DNA of 41,355 nucleotides from Flavobacteriaceae bacterium (GCA_022425505.1 JAKMFI010000003.1:1-41355); one strand, 5' to 3'; shown: positions 24,329 to 33,906, numbered from the stretch's first letter. Numbers and translations are program-made. The notes: generated from the letters alone by a model not told the origin.

Positions 24329-25630
24329 ATGTCAAAAAATATGATTGTATTGGGTGGAGGAGAGAGCGGAGTTGGCGCAGCACTTCTTGGTCAGCACCTT
24401 GGCTATCATGTCTTTTTGAGCGATAAAGGGGCAATTGGTGAGTCCTACCAAAAAGAATTGGATGATCATCATATAGAATGGGAACAAGGACAACACACTT
24501 CCGAACGGATTACAAGAGCCGATTTGGTTGTAAAAAGCCCAGGGATTCCCCCAAATGTACCAATAGTCGAAGAAATCAGGTCTGCTGAGATTCCCTTGCT
24601 TTCAGAAATTGAATTTGCTTCACTACACACAGATGCGGAGCTGATCGGTATCACAGGTACAAATGGAAAGACGACTACGGCCATGCTTACGCATCACTTA
24701 CTTGCATCGGCAGGAAAGTCTGTCGCGCTTGCTGGGAATATTGGGTCAAGCTTTGCCAAAGCAGTAACGACAAGTTCGCCCGATTACTGGGTACTTGAAC
24801 TCAGTAGTTTTCAATTGGAGGACATCGATTCCTTCCACCCGCGATATGCTGTGATGACCAATCTCACCCCCGACCATTTAGATCGCTATGAAAACAGTTT
24901 TGAGCGATATGTTGACGCCAAGTTTTGCATGTTGAAAAACCAAACGATTGAAGACTATTTCATCTATGATGACACAGATGATGAAATCAAGTTGGCAATC
25001 GAACGACACAAGCCCAAATCGCAATGCATACCCTATACAGATAAAACAATAAAACACGAACGATTTAATACAACCGATATGATTAGGATTGACAATCCCT
25101 CGTTGGAGGGAATTCACAATGCCAAAAATGCAATGGCAGCAGCGACCATTGCCCAGTTGGTCAACATTCGCAAACAAACCATAAGGGAGAGTTTGCGAAC
25201 CTTTCAAGGCGCTCCGCACCGATTGGAGAAGGTGCTGCGTATTCTAAAAGTAGATTATATAAATGATTCCAAAGCAACAAATGTCAATGCAACATACTAT
25301 GCGCTCAACAGTATGACACGCCCAACAATTTGGATTGTAGGTGGTGTTGACAAAGGCAATGACTACGCCAAACTCATGCCTTTGGTTCGTAAAAATGTAA
25401 AGGCCATTATTTGCCTTGGGCTTGACAATGAAAAAATCATCGATTGTTTCTCTCCAGTTGTAAACCTTTTGGTGGAAGCAGGGTCGATGTCTGAAGCTGT
25501 TCAGGCATCCTATGACTTGGCAAAGCAGGGAGATGCGGTATTGTTGTCACCAGCTTGTGCAAGCTTTGATCTTTTTGAAAACTACGAAGATCGGGGAGAT
25601 CAATTTAAACAGCTCGTTCGTCAACTGTAA
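24329..25630 (+). CDS. murD: UDP-N-acetylmuramoyl-L-alanine--D-glutamate ligase
   Basis: Adds D-glutamate to UDP-MurNAc-L-Ala. In 433 residues the N-terminal nucleotide-binding domain begins IVLGGGESGVGAALLG, the ATP loop is GTNGKTTTAML, and the C-terminal domain has NDSKATNVNATYYAL and LLSPACASFDLFENYEDRG. It lies 3 nt behind mraY and 3 nt ahead of ftsW. Confidence 0.95.
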   Translation: MSKNMIVLGGGESGVGAALLGQHLGYHVFLSDKGAIGESYQKELDDHHIEWEQGQHTSERITRADLVVKSPGIPPNVPIVEEIRSAEIPLLSEIEFASLHTDAELIGITGTNGKTTTAMLTHHLLASAGKSVALAGNIGSSFAKAVTTSSPDYWVLELSSFQLEDIDSFHPRYAVMTNLTPDHLDRYENSFERYVDAKFCMLKNQTIEDYFIYDDTDDEIKLAIERHKPKSQCIPYTDKTIKHERFNTTDMIRIDNPSLEGIHNAKNAMAAATIAQLVNIRKQTIRESLRTFQGAPHRLEKVLRILKVDYINDSKATNVNATYYALNSMTRPTIWIVGGVDKGNDYAKLMPLVRKNVKAIICLGLDNEKIIDCFSPVVNLLVEAGSMSEAVQASYDLAKQGDAVLLSPACASFDLFENYEDRGDQFKQLVRQL

Positions 25631-25633
25631 TTT

Positions 25634-26815
25634 ATGCGTTTTATCACAAAACATATCCACGGAGATCGCGCCATATGGGCTATTGTAGCCCTGTTGTCTG
25701 TGTTTTCATTTTTACCTGTTTATAGCGCAAGCTCCAACCTGGTATATGTTTTAGGGATTGGCTCTGTTACTGGTCATTTGATCAAGCATGTTGCCATTGT
25801 CTTGATTGGAATTAGTATTATGTATGCGACACACCGTATTCCATTCAAATACTTTAGCGGATTGTCTGTCATTGCGCTGCCTATTGTTTGGGTTTTGTTG
25901 GTCTACACCGCCCTGCAAGGCAATATGATAGATGGAGCAAATGCAAGTCGTTGGATCAAAATTCCAATCCTTGGCTTGTCTTTTCAAACATCAACATTAG
26001 CTTCGGTTGTGCTGATGGTGTATGTGGCTCGTTACCTCTCAATCAATAAAGATAAAGACATTCATTTTTGGCGAAGTTTGCTCGTTCTATGGCTGCCTGT
26101 CTTGTTGGTGATTGCGACCATCTTACCAGCAAACCTATCAACGGCAGCTTTATTGGTTGCTTTGGTGTTTGTGTTGGCATTTATTGGGGGCTATCCTAAA
26201 AAATATCTGTTGTTGATGTTGGGTACTGCTGCGGTCTTTCTAGCCTTGTTTATCATGACAGCAAAAGCATATCCAGATGCTTTCCCCAACCGCGTCGATA
26301 CATGGTTGAGTCGAATTGAAAGTTTTACGGGAGATGGTGATGCAAATACCAACTACCAAGTGCAACGTGCCAAAACTGCAATTGCTACTGGCGGTGTCCT
26401 TGGAAAAGGAGCTGGTAAAAGTGTGATGAAAAACTTATTACCCCAAAGCACATCTGATTTTATTTATGCCATTATCACTGAGGAGTACGGTATGGCTGGC
26501 GGCTTGAGTTTGTTGTTTTTATACCTGCTGCTTCTGTTCCGTATTTTCATGAGTGTATATAAAACAGAACACTTTTTTGGCCAACTTCTAATCGTAGGAG
26601 TTGGACTTCCGATCATTATGCAGTCTTTGGTGAATATGGGTGTTGCCGTTTCGATATTTCCCGTAACTGGGCAACCTCTACCATTGATTAGCAGTGGTGG
26701 AACTTCCATATGGATGACATTTCTTGCACTCGGTATTGTTCAGAGTGTGACTGCAGGCCGCATGGTAGAGAGCGACGAAAAAAACCCTTTAGCAATTTTG
26801 AGTGAAGCAGTTTAA
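25634..26815 (+). CDS. ftsW: septal peptidoglycan glycosyltransferase FtsW
   Basis: SEDS-family membrane glycan polymerase that works with FtsI. It has 393 residues and about ten membrane segments. Family signatures are FLPVYSASS near the N-terminus, the NYQVQRAKTAIATGG loop, EEYGMAGG, and PVTGQPLPLISSGGTS. Its end overlaps the GTG start of murG by 14 nt. Confidence 0.95.
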   Translation: MRFITKHIHGDRAIWAIVALLSVFSFLPVYSASSNLVYVLGIGSVTGHLIKHVAIVLIGISIMYATHRIPFKYFSGLSVIALPIVWVLLVYTALQGNMIDGANASRWIKIPILGLSFQTSTLASVVLMVYVARYLSINKDKDIHFWRSLLVLWLPVLLVIATILPANLSTAALLVALVFVLAFIGGYPKKYLLLMLGTAAVFLALFIMTAKAYPDAFPNRVDTWLSRIESFTGDGDANTNYQVQRAKTAIATGGVLGKGAGKSVMKNLLPQSTSDFIYAIITEEYGMAGGLSLLFLYLLLLFRIFMSVYKTEHFFGQLLIVGVGLPIIMQSLVNMGVAVSIFPVTGQPLPLISSGGTSIWMTFLALGIVQSVTAGRMVESDEKNPLAILSEAV

Positions 26816-27893
26816 AACCATATTGTCTGGCGGAGGAACAGGGGGCCACATCTTCCCTGCACTAGCGATTGCCAACGCGATAAAAAGCGACAATGGCTCT
26901 GCTGAGATTTTATTTGTCGGTGCAAGTCAACGTATGGAAATGAAACGTGTTCCCAAAGCTGGTTTTCCAATCAAAGGGCTTTGGATATCAGGGATTCAGC
27001 GTAAGCTTTCAGTTCAAAATCTATTGTTTCCTCTCAAGTTAATTGTGAGCTTGTGGCGTTCCTATTTTATTTTAAAGCGATTTCAACCAAAGGTTGTTAT
27101 TGGTACTGGGGGCTTTGCGAGCGGTCCATTGTTATATATGGCCACAAGAATGAATATTCCATCACTCATTCAAGAGCAAAACGCTCTACCTGGGATAACC
27201 AACCGATTACTTGGCAAATATGTACAACGAGTATGTATCGCTCATGCGGAAGCAGAAAGATTTTTTCCGAAGCATAAGACAGAGCTAACAGGAAACCCTT
27301 TGCGATCGGAGTTGATCCAACTGAACATCAGCCCCGAAGAAGCAAAAAAGAAGATGGGGTTATCACAAAAGAAAACAACCCTGCTAGTTGTCGGTGGAAG
27401 TCTAGGCGCAAGACGAATAAATCAGCTTATGGCCAATCACCATGGAAGACTATCTGAGATGGGGGTTCAAATTGTGTGGCAATGCGGTTCGCTTTACGAA
27501 AAAGAATATGTGCCACTACAAACATCATATGTTCACATCACGCCATTTATTGATGATATGGCAGTGGCTTATGCGGCGGCTGATGTGATTGTTTCACGAG
27601 CAGGGGCACTTGCCGTTTCGGAGCTTTGTCAGGTCGGAAAAGCGGTTTTGTTTATCCCATCACCCAACGTGGCAGAAAACCATCAATATAAAAATGCACT
27701 TGCCATAGCCAATAAGGATGCAGCTTTGGTCATCGAAGAAAATGAACTGGATCAAAAATTCCAAACCCAACTAGGTGTTCTTCTTTCTGATAAAAAGAAG
27801 AGAGAAACCCTGGGAAAAAACATTAAAAACTTGGCAAAACCAGGTGCTACTCAATCGATTGTCAAACAAATTAAATCCCTTGTCAATGATTAA
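26802..27893 (+). CDS. murG: UDP-GlcNAc--lipid I N-acetylglucosaminyltransferase
   Basis: Converts lipid I to lipid II on the cytoplasmic face. It has 363 residues, GT-B fold. The start is GTG at 26802, giving MKQFKTILSGGGTGGHIFPALA as in the family. Further motifs are GTGGFASGPL, EQNALPGITN, VVGGSLGAR, and the donor-binding SRAGALAVSEL with PSPNVAENHQ. It overlaps murC by 8 nt. Confidence 0.95.
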   Translation: MKQFKTILSGGGTGGHIFPALAIANAIKSDNGSAEILFVGASQRMEMKRVPKAGFPIKGLWISGIQRKLSVQNLLFPLKLIVSLWRSYFILKRFQPKVVIGTGGFASGPLLYMATRMNIPSLIQEQNALPGITNRLLGKYVQRVCIAHAEAERFFPKHKTELTGNPLRSELIQLNISPEEAKKKMGLSQKKTTLLVVGGSLGARRINQLMANHHGRLSEMGVQIVWQCGSLYEKEYVPLQTSYVHITPFIDDMAVAYAAADVIVSRAGALAVSELCQVGKAVLFIPSPNVAENHQYKNALAIANKDAALVIEENELDQKFQTQLGVLLSDKKKRETLGKNIKNLAKPGATQSIVKQIKSLVND

Positions 27894-29232
27894 GCAACAG
27901 CTGTATTTCTTGGGGATTGGCGGAATCGGAATGTCCGCATTGGCACAGTATTTTATTCAGCAAGGGCATGAGGTATATGGGTATGACCGAATCGAAACAG
28001 AGATTACCGACAAGCTCATTCAAATCGGTGCAAAGGTGCATACAGATGACGGTGTTGATCGAATTCCATTAGTGTGTAAGAAGAGCGCCAACACGACTGT
28101 TGTATTTACCCCTGCAATCCCACAAAACTCTCCACAACTCAAGTTTTTCAAAGCAAATGGGTTTGATGTTTTTAAGCGTTCTGAAGTTCTTGGCGAATTG
28201 AGCAAAGGTCTACACTGCTTGGCTGTAGGAGGAACTCATGGCAAAACCACAACATCCTCAATTCTGGCACATCTACTTCGAGAAAATGGAAAAAAAATCA
28301 CTGCGTTTTTGGGTGGAATTTCATCTAATTTTGACTCCAACTTTATCTGCGAAGGCAACGAATATATGGTGGTAGAGGCAGATGAATTTGACCGTTCCTT
28401 TTTAACGCTTCACCCCAATCTTCTCTGTATCACGTCAATGGATGCAGACCATTTGGACATTTACCAGAACGTGGAGAATATCGAAACGAGTTTTCAATCC
28501 TTTGCCGCTTTAGTTTCAAATCCAAACCAATGTTGGGTTCGAGAAGGACTTGACGTTTCAGGGGTTACATTTGGCACGAGCAAACACGCAGAGGTTCGGG
28601 TCGAACATGTCAGAGTCGAAAATGGTCATTACGTTTTTGATTTTCACAGTAAAGATCAAATCTTAAAGAATCTTCAGCTTCGTCTTCCTGGGAAACATAA
28701 TTTGATGAATGCCACAGTAGCCATCGCAATGGCATTGTCTGTTGGTTGTGATCCGCAGTCAATTGCGACGGCCTTGCAGCATTTTCGAGGTGTTGATCGC
28801 CGATTTAGCGTTCGGATCGAGGAACCCGCGGTGGTGATCGATGACTACGCTCATCATCCAACTGAAATCAACCAAATGGCGGATGCGGTCAAGCAGTTTT
28901 ACCCTTCTGTCAAACGACTCGCAGTGTTTCAGCCTCACTTGTTTAGCAGGACGAGGGATTTTTGCGAGGGTTTTGCGGAGAGTTTGTCTCAGTTTGACCA
29001 TACCATATTGCTCGATATCTATCCAGCACGTGAGTTGCCGATCCCAGGGATTACCAGTCAATCCATACTTGAAATGATGAGTGGATCGGTTGAAATTGTA
29101 TCCAAAAGTCAATTGCCAGAAAAGGTAGCTGATGCTGGTGCAGACGTTGTTGTGGTTATGGGTGCAGGCGATATTGCTGATGAGGTGCAACCAATTGTAG
29201 AACATCTAAAACGAACGTCCTATGTGGGTTAG
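27886..29232 (+). CDS. murC: UDP-N-acetylmuramate--L-alanine ligase
   Basis: Adds L-alanine to UDP-MurNAc, the first step of stem-peptide assembly. The start at 27886 gives MIKQQLYFLGIGGIGMSALAQ, the usual N-terminus, in 448 residues; the open frame runs upstream to 27775 but that part lies inside murG and is unlike the family. Motifs are the GxGGxGMS nucleotide loop, GGTHGKTTTSS, EADEFDRSFL, DYAHHPTEI and FQPHLFSRT. It overlaps ftsQ by 11 nt. Confidence 0.95.
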   Translation: MIKQQLYFLGIGGIGMSALAQYFIQQGHEVYGYDRIETEITDKLIQIGAKVHTDDGVDRIPLVCKKSANTTVVFTPAIPQNSPQLKFFKANGFDVFKRSEVLGELSKGLHCLAVGGTHGKTTTSSILAHLLRENGKKITAFLGGISSNFDSNFICEGNEYMVVEADEFDRSFLTLHPNLLCITSMDADHLDIYQNVENIETSFQSFAALVSNPNQCWVREGLDVSGVTFGTSKHAEVRVEHVRVENGHYVFDFHSKDQILKNLQLRLPGKHNLMNATVAIAMALSVGCDPQSIATALQHFRGVDRRFSVRIEEPAVVIDDYAHHPTEINQMADAVKQFYPSVKRLAVFQPHLFSRTRDFCEGFAESLSQFDHTILLDIYPARELPIPGITSQSILEMMSGSVEIVSKSQLPEKVADAGADVVVVMGAGDIADEVQPIVEHLKRTSYVG

Positions 29233-29938
29233 AGTGATGTCATTTTCTTTTTGGATTGTGCTCTCAATCGCTATGATTGTGCTGTCTTCGCACCGAAATT
29301 CTGCGAGGTCAATACAAGGATTTCATGTGCACATTGATGAGAATTACCCACAGATGATCTCAAAAGATTCGGTTGATAACATGTTGAAACTTGTTTTCAA
29401 AGACTCGACGAGTAAACAAAAATCTGAAATACATTTAAAGCGTCTTGAGTTGCAACTTGCTCAAAACGATTTAATCAAAAAAACAGAAGCATTTTTAACG
29501 TTGGACGACGTTCTTCACATAAAAGTCCTACCGAGGATTCCAGTGGCTCGTGTAAAAGGTAAATCAGAATTTTATCTTGACTCCGAGGGCAGGCATATTC
29601 CGCTTTCACCCACTCACGATTGGGAGGTGCCAACAATTGTCAACGATCCCGATGTCGATCGATACGAAGCCCTCTCTGTCCTCTCCATTGCGATTGCTCA
29701 AGACGGTTTTTTAGCATCGCATATCGGAGACATCCAAGACCATGGAGACGAGATGTCTATGCATGTGATTGATCAGAATTACCAGATCAAGATCAAGTCG
29801 GTGGATGATATTCAATCAAAATTTAAAAAATATAAAGCTTTTTATGCTGTAGCCACAGATCAAGGTATGATTGGAGACTACAGGGAAGTCGCATTAGATT
29901 ATAGCAACCAAATCATTTGTAAAAGAAACACGTTATGA
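29222..29938 (+). CDS. ftsQ: cell division protein FtsQ/DivIB
   Basis: Bitopic divisome protein of 238 residues with a very short cytoplasmic N-terminus, one membrane segment (about 6-23) and a periplasmic domain containing a POTRA-like part (about 30-105) and a beta domain. Similarity outside the lineage is weak; assignment rests on topology and position between murC and ftsA. It overlaps ftsA by 4 nt. A second in-frame ATG at 29237 is a possible start. Confidence 0.85.
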   Translation: MWVRVMSFSFWIVLSIAMIVLSSHRNSARSIQGFHVHIDENYPQMISKDSVDNMLKLVFKDSTSKQKSEIHLKRLELQLAQNDLIKKTEAFLTLDDVLHIKVLPRIPVARVKGKSEFYLDSEGRHIPLSPTHDWEVPTIVNDPDVDRYEALSVLSIAIAQDGFLASHIGDIQDHGDEMSMHVIDQNYQIKIKSVDDIQSKFKKYKAFYAVATDQGMIGDYREVALDYSNQIICKRNTL

Positions 29939-31248
29939 AGCTAGAAAACAAAGGGGTAGGACTAGATATTGGAACCACAAAAATTGTGGCCATGCTTGGG
30001 CGTAAAAACGAGTATGGTAAACTCAAAATCATCGGTGCTGGAAAATCCGAAAGCTTAGGGGTTCACAGAGGAGTCGTCAACAATATTACCCAAACGATCC
30101 AATCCATTCAATCTGCCGTCCAAGAGGCAGAAGCAGCTTCTGGCGAGACAATCCGCGAGGTGGTTGTTGGGATTGCTGGTCAGCACATCCGCAGTCTTCA
30201 ACACAGCGATTATATCACAAGGCCAAATCCGGAGGAGGTCATTCAGGAGTCAGATGTGGAAGAGTTGATTAACCAGGTTTATAAACTTGTGATGCTACCG
30301 GGGGAAGAAATTATTCATGTCCTTCCGCAAGAGTTCAAAGTCGATGGGCAGTCAGAAATCAAGGAGCCAATCGGGATGTATGGGGCGCGCTTGGAAGCCA
30401 ACTTTCATGTCGTTGTTGGTCAAATGTCGTCGATTCGCAATATTGCACGATGTGTAAAATCAGCTGGTTTGGAGTTTGGCGGGATTACTTTGGAGCCCTT
30501 GGCATCATCCTCAGCGGTACTGAGTAAAGAAGAGAAAGAAGCTGGAGTTGCGCTTATCGATATTGGAGGTGGCACCACAGATCTTGCCATCTTTAAGGAT
30601 GGAATCATTCGTCACACCTCGGTAATTCCCTTTGGCGGAAACATCATTACAGAAGACATCAAAGAGGGCTGTTCAATTATTGAAAAGCAAGCAGAGCTTC
30701 TCAAAACAAAATTTGGATCTGCCTGGCCAGGGGAGAATAAAGACAATGAAATTGTTGCCATACCAGGGCTACGAGGACGAGATCCGAAAGAAATCACACT
30801 AAAAAACCTTTCTAAAATCATTCATGCACGTGTGACCGAAATCATAGAAAGCGTATATGCCGAAATCAAAAACTACGGACACGAAGAGCAAAAGAAAAAG
30901 TTGATCGCAGGAATCGTTTTAACAGGCGGAGGGAGTCAACTGAATCACCTCAAACAACTTGTTGAATATATAACTGGCATGGATACTCGAATTGGATTTC
31001 CAAACGAACATTTGGCAGGGGATGAGCATGCAGAGTCAACCGCTAGCCCGATGTTTTCAACTGCTGTTGGATTGGTTATGAAAGCGGTCGAACAAATGAG
31101 CGCATATGAAGAGTTGGCGGAAGATGAGCATGAAGCTGAAGAGGCAGAGACAGGTGAATCTACAGAGCAACAAGAAGTAAAAAAGCGAAGATCCATCTTT
31201 GATCGCTTTACAGAGGGAATACGAGAATTTTTAGATAACGCAGAATAA
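29935..31248 (+). CDS. ftsA: cell division protein FtsA
   Basis: Actin-like ATPase that tethers FtsZ to the membrane. In 437 residues the phosphate-1 motif is GLDIGTTKIVAML, the SHS2 (1C) domain insertion lies about 85-165, the phosphate-2 motif is LIDIGGGTTDLAIF, and the adenosine motif is GIVLTGGGSQLNHL. An acidic linker (about 390-415) leads to a C-terminal amphipathic helix (SIFDRFTEGIREFLDN), the usual membrane-targeting sequence. It lies 10 nt upstream of ftsZ. Confidence 0.96.
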   Translation: MKLENKGVGLDIGTTKIVAMLGRKNEYGKLKIIGAGKSESLGVHRGVVNNITQTIQSIQSAVQEAEAASGETIREVVVGIAGQHIRSLQHSDYITRPNPEEVIQESDVEELINQVYKLVMLPGEEIIHVLPQEFKVDGQSEIKEPIGMYGARLEANFHVVVGQMSSIRNIARCVKSAGLEFGGITLEPLASSSAVLSKEEKEAGVALIDIGGGTTDLAIFKDGIIRHTSVIPFGGNIITEDIKEGCSIIEKQAELLKTKFGSAWPGENKDNEIVAIPGLRGRDPKEITLKNLSKIIHARVTEIIESVYAEIKNYGHEEQKKKLIAGIVLTGGGSQLNHLKQLVEYITGMDTRIGFPNEHLAGDEHAESTASPMFSTAVGLVMKAVEQMSAYEELAEDEHEAEEAETGESTEQQEVKKRRSIFDRFTEGIREFLDNAE

Positions 31249-31258
31249 ATAAGCACCT

Positions 31259-33112
31259 ATGGAATTAGATTATCAAAAAATAGATTTTGACTTACCGAAA
31301 AACCAAAGCAATGTCATAAAAGTCATTGGCGTAGGCGGTGGTGGTAGTAATGCGGTAAACTATATGTACCACTTGGGGATCAAGGGGGTTGATTTTGTGG
31401 CTTGCAATACCGACGCGCAAGCTTTGCAAAACAGTCCATTACCCAATAAGATTCAGCTTGGAGTATCACTTACCGAAGGGCTGGGAGCAGGTGCAAATCC
31501 TGAAATTGGAGAGCGTTCTGCGATTGAAAGTGTAGATGAGCTATCCCGAATGCTTGCTACCAACACCAAGATGATTTTTATTACTGCTGGAATGGGTGGA
31601 GGAACTGGCACGGGTGCTGCGCCAGTAATCGCCAAGATGGCACGTGATATGGGAATTCTCACGGTTGGAATCGTCACGATGCCCTTCCAGTTTGAAGGAA
31701 AAACGCGCAACGATCAAGCGGAAGTAGGCTTGGCGAAACTCAGGAAATTTGTCGATTCAATTATTGTAATCAACAACAACAAACTTCGAGAAGTATATGG
31801 AGACCTTGGATTCAAACAAGGGTTTGCAAAAGCCGATGAGGTGCTGGCAAATGCATCCCGAGGAATTGCCGAGGTGATTACGCATCACTATACCCAAAAC
31901 ATTGACCTTCGGGATGCCAAAACGGTATTGGCTGATAGCGGAACAGCGATTATGGGGTCGGCGACTTCCTCTGGACCAAATCGAGGGGAGGAAGCTGTTG
32001 CGAAAGCGCTAGATTCACCACTACTCAATGATAATAAAATCATCGGTGCAAAAAATGTCTTATTGCTTGTTGTTTCGGGCGGCGATGAAGTGACCATAGA
32101 TGAAATTGGTATTATCAATGAACATATCCAACGCGAGGCAGGTCATGGTGCGAATATTATTATGGGAATCGGCGAAGACCCATCACTGGGTGAGGATATT
32201 GCAGTAACGGTAATTGCAACCGGATTTGATATCGAGCAACAAGAAGTGATTGTCCATGCCGATCCTAAAAAAATCATTCACACCCTGAATGATGAGCAAA
32301 CGGTCGTACACACCCTTGAGAGTGATATGACAGAAGCAGATTTATTTTCGGGACTGTCTCCAAAAGCCGACGACAAACAACAAATGGAGGAATTTGTAGA
32401 AACAACGGATGTGATTCGATCGATTGAGGTTTATCACGAAGAGATTTCCGAACCAACTCACGAGCCTCTTCAGGATGGTGAGGAGTTTATTATCCATGAA
32501 TTACCAAGTGAAGTCAATGATATTGATGTTGTTGATCATGAGGAAATTGTAGCTGAGACAAAGCCATTTGATAGTCCGATTGAAGAGACCAAACAAACGA
32601 AGGAGACCTTAGAAAATGAGGTTCCAGTACTTTTCCATTTGGAAGAGCAACCCCAAACACAAGCACTTCAGGATAGTAAACCAATCTTAGCCACCGCAGA
32701 AGTGGAGGAAGAAATAGAAACGCTAACGGTAAAAAAGTACAATTTAGAAGATTATATAGAGCCAGTTGTCGAAGAGAAGGAGATACAAATAACTGCTGAG
32801 CCAACTCCAAAAGAAGAAGTAAAAACAGAAGATTTACCTGAAAAGGAAGAGGAGGAATTAACTCCGCTAAACAGCACGATTACCCTAGGACTGGCACAGC
32901 GTGCAGAAGAAAGACGAAAGAAACTCAAATCATTTAACCATAAATTTATGACAAACCGAATCGATGAGCTCGAAAAAGAACCAGCTTACAAAAGGGCTCA
33001 AGTTGATATGAATGCAGAGCAAGATATATCTCGTCTTTCTGTTGATACAGATTCCAATGATGAGATGCGAATACGAACAAACAATTCTTTTTTACACGAT
33101 AACGTAGATTAA
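31259..33112 (+). CDS. ftsZ: cell division protein FtsZ with long acidic C-terminal linker
   Basis: Tubulin-like GTPase that forms the Z-ring. It has 617 residues against about 350-400 in most phyla. The GTPase domain (about 15-325) has GGGGSNAVN, the tubulin signature GGGTGTG (113-119) and the T7-loop triad in NIDLRDAKTVL. A Glu- and Thr-rich, low-complexity linker of about 230 residues follows. It ends in a basic stretch (RAEERRKKLKSFNHKF) and a conserved-looking tip ending FLHDNVD, the probable partner-binding peptide. Long linkers are typical of flavobacterial FtsZ. Confidence 0.96.
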   Translation: MELDYQKIDFDLPKNQSNVIKVIGVGGGGSNAVNYMYHLGIKGVDFVACNTDAQALQNSPLPNKIQLGVSLTEGLGAGANPEIGERSAIESVDELSRMLATNTKMIFITAGMGGGTGTGAAPVIAKMARDMGILTVGIVTMPFQFEGKTRNDQAEVGLAKLRKFVDSIIVINNNKLREVYGDLGFKQGFAKADEVLANASRGIAEVITHHYTQNIDLRDAKTVLADSGTAIMGSATSSGPNRGEEAVAKALDSPLLNDNKIIGAKNVLLLVVSGGDEVTIDEIGIINEHIQREAGHGANIIMGIGEDPSLGEDIAVTVIATGFDIEQQEVIVHADPKKIIHTLNDEQTVVHTLESDMTEADLFSGLSPKADDKQQMEEFVETTDVIRSIEVYHEEISEPTHEPLQDGEEFIIHELPSEVNDIDVVDHEEIVAETKPFDSPIEETKQTKETLENEVPVLFHLEEQPQTQALQDSKPILATAEVEEEIETLTVKKYNLEDYIEPVVEEKEIQITAEPTPKEEVKTEDLPEKEEEELTPLNSTITLGLAQRAEERRKKLKSFNHKFMTNRIDELEKEPAYKRAQVDMNAEQDISRLSVDTDSNDEMRIRTNNSFLHDNVD

Positions 33113-33114
33113 AA

Positions 33115-33564
33115 ATGAACTTTCAAGACCAATTAAACTCCAAACTCAAAGCGGCCATGCGTGAAAAAAACAAGATTGCTTTAGAGTCATTACGCGCGAT
33201 CAAATCAGCCATATTATTGTTACAAACACAGTTTGGCGCAAAAGAAACTCCTGATGATACTGAAATCACAAAGCTATTGCAAAAACTCGTTAAGCAACGT
33301 AAGGAGAGTGCCTCGATTTTTAGGGAGCAGGGGCGAGTAGATTTAGCAGAGCCCGAGGAAGCTCAAATAGAGGTTATCAGTCAGTTTCTTCCTGAGCAGC
33401 TTTCTGCGGAGAAAGTTGAGAGAGTTATTGACGAGGTCATTCAGTCGGTGGGTGCCACAACGATGAAAGAGATGGGTAAGGTTATGGGTATGGCAAACAA
33501 ACAATTGGCTGGTAAAGCAGATGGAAAGCTTATCGCAGAGATTGTCAAAAAACGCTTGGGCTAA
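33115..33564 (+). CDS. GatB/YqeY domain-containing protein
   Basis: YqeY-family protein of 149 residues, similar to the C-terminal domain of the GatB subunit of tRNA-dependent amidotransferase. The N-terminal helix bundle (LKAAMREKNKIALESLRAIKSA) and the C-terminal part (MKEMGKVMGMANKQLAGKADGKLIAEIVKKRL) match the family. It begins 2 nt after ftsZ, so it is transcribed with the dcw cluster. Its function is not established; a link to tRNA is suggested only by family. Confidence 0.92.
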   Translation: MNFQDQLNSKLKAAMREKNKIALESLRAIKSAILLLQTQFGAKETPDDTEITKLLQKLVKQRKESASIFREQGRVDLAEPEEAQIEVISQFLPEQLSAEKVERVIDEVIQSVGATTMKEMGKVMGMANKQLAGKADGKLIAEIVKKRLG

Positions 33565-33591
33565 CTGTAAGACTATTCTAGTGAAAGTTAG

Positions 33592-33599
33592 TACATTCG
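33592..33599 (+). promoter_or_regulatory. probable -7 element of the tRNA-Arg promoter
   Basis: TACATTCG (33592-33599), one mismatch from TAnnTTTG, ends 10 nt before the tRNA 5' end. This is the usual placement for a tRNA promoter in this group. No convincing -33 element was found. Confidence 0.4.
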
Positions 33600-33609
33600 C
33601 AGACGCAAA

Positions 33610-33683
33610 GGCCCAGTAGTTCAACTGGATAGAATATCAGATTTCGGCTCTGAGGGTTGGGGGTTCGAATCCTCCCTGGGTCA
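33610..33683 (+). tRNA. tRNA-Arg (anticodon UCG)
   Basis: A complete cloverleaf folds by eye. The acceptor stem pairs 33610-33616 with 33676-33682 (7 bp, one G-U). The D-arm GTTC/GAAT encloses a loop with GGATA. The anticodon stem TCAGA/TCTGA (33637-33641, 33649-33653) holds the loop TTTCGGC with anticodon TCG at 33644-33646. The T-arm GGGGG/CCTCC holds TTCGAAT. The discriminator is A33683. CCA is not encoded (CGA follows). A in the D-loop after GG and A73 agree with arginine identity. It would read CGA codons. Confidence 0.95.
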
Positions 33684-33688
33684 CGAAT

Positions 33689-33729
33689 TATTCCCAAAAA
33701 TAATTTTTTATTTCTGGGAATATTTTTTT
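33689..33729 (+). terminator. terminator of tRNA-Arg
   Basis: TATTCCCA (33689-33696) pairs with TGGGAATA (33715-33722). After one A-C mismatch the inner AAATAA/TTATTT helix continues to a 4-nt loop. A run of seven T follows (33723-33729). Confidence 0.85.
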
Positions 33730-33789
33730 GAGTATACATCACTAATTCCACTCAAAAAGTCTGAACTACTGTATGTTTGGGTCACGGAT

Positions 33790-33829
33790 TATTCCCAAAA
33801 ATAATTTTTATTTCTGGGAATATTTTTTT
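33790..33829 (+). terminator. second copy of the tRNA terminator hairpin (tandem repeat unit 2)
   Basis: Same hairpin as at 33689-33729 with the loop one T shorter; TATTCCCA/TGGGAATA stem and a seven-T run (33823-33829). It looks functional as a terminator but is a duplicate. Confidence 0.7.
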
Positions 33830-33874
33830 ACTATATCTCACTAATTGCACTCAAAAAGTCTGAACTACTGTATG

Positions 33875-33892
33875 TTTGGGTCACGAATAAAT
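33875..33892 (+). repeat. left copy of an 18-bp direct repeat flanking the marR-susCD-BCCT cassette (att-like)
   Basis: TTTGGGTCACGAATAAAT is identical to 40993-41010, 7.1 kb away. It contains TGGGTCA, the 3' end of tRNA-Arg. Each copy is followed within about 20 nt by a GC-rich hairpin with a T-run. Confidence 0.75.
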
Positions 33893-33906
33893 TATACAAT
33901 AAGAAG

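Larger units (their letters stand above)
33677..33892 (+). repeat. about 100-bp tandem repeats beginning with the tRNA-Arg 3' end
   Basis: TGGGTCACG, which is the last seven bases of the tRNA gene plus CG, recurs at 33677, 33778 and 33877 (periods 101 and 99). Units 1 and 2 are nearly identical throughout: terminator hairpin, then CACTCAAAAAGTCTGAACTA and GTATGTT. Unit 2 has lost one T and carries a few substitutions. The third copy keeps only the first part (TGGGTCACGAAT) and then diverges. A decayed trace of the hairpin end may remain at 33988-34015. No ORF of note lies in 33684-34101. Confidence 0.85.

Noticed and set aside
27775-27885. Upstream extension of murC by 37 codons
   Set aside because: It lies within murG in another frame and bears no likeness to MurC; the ATG at 27886 gives the standard N-terminus and an 8-nt overlap.
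33778-33892. Further tRNA genes or tRNA pseudogenes in the tandem repeats
   Set aside because: Only the last seven to nine bases of the tRNA are repeated; no anticodon or D-arm can be found upstream of the second and third copies.
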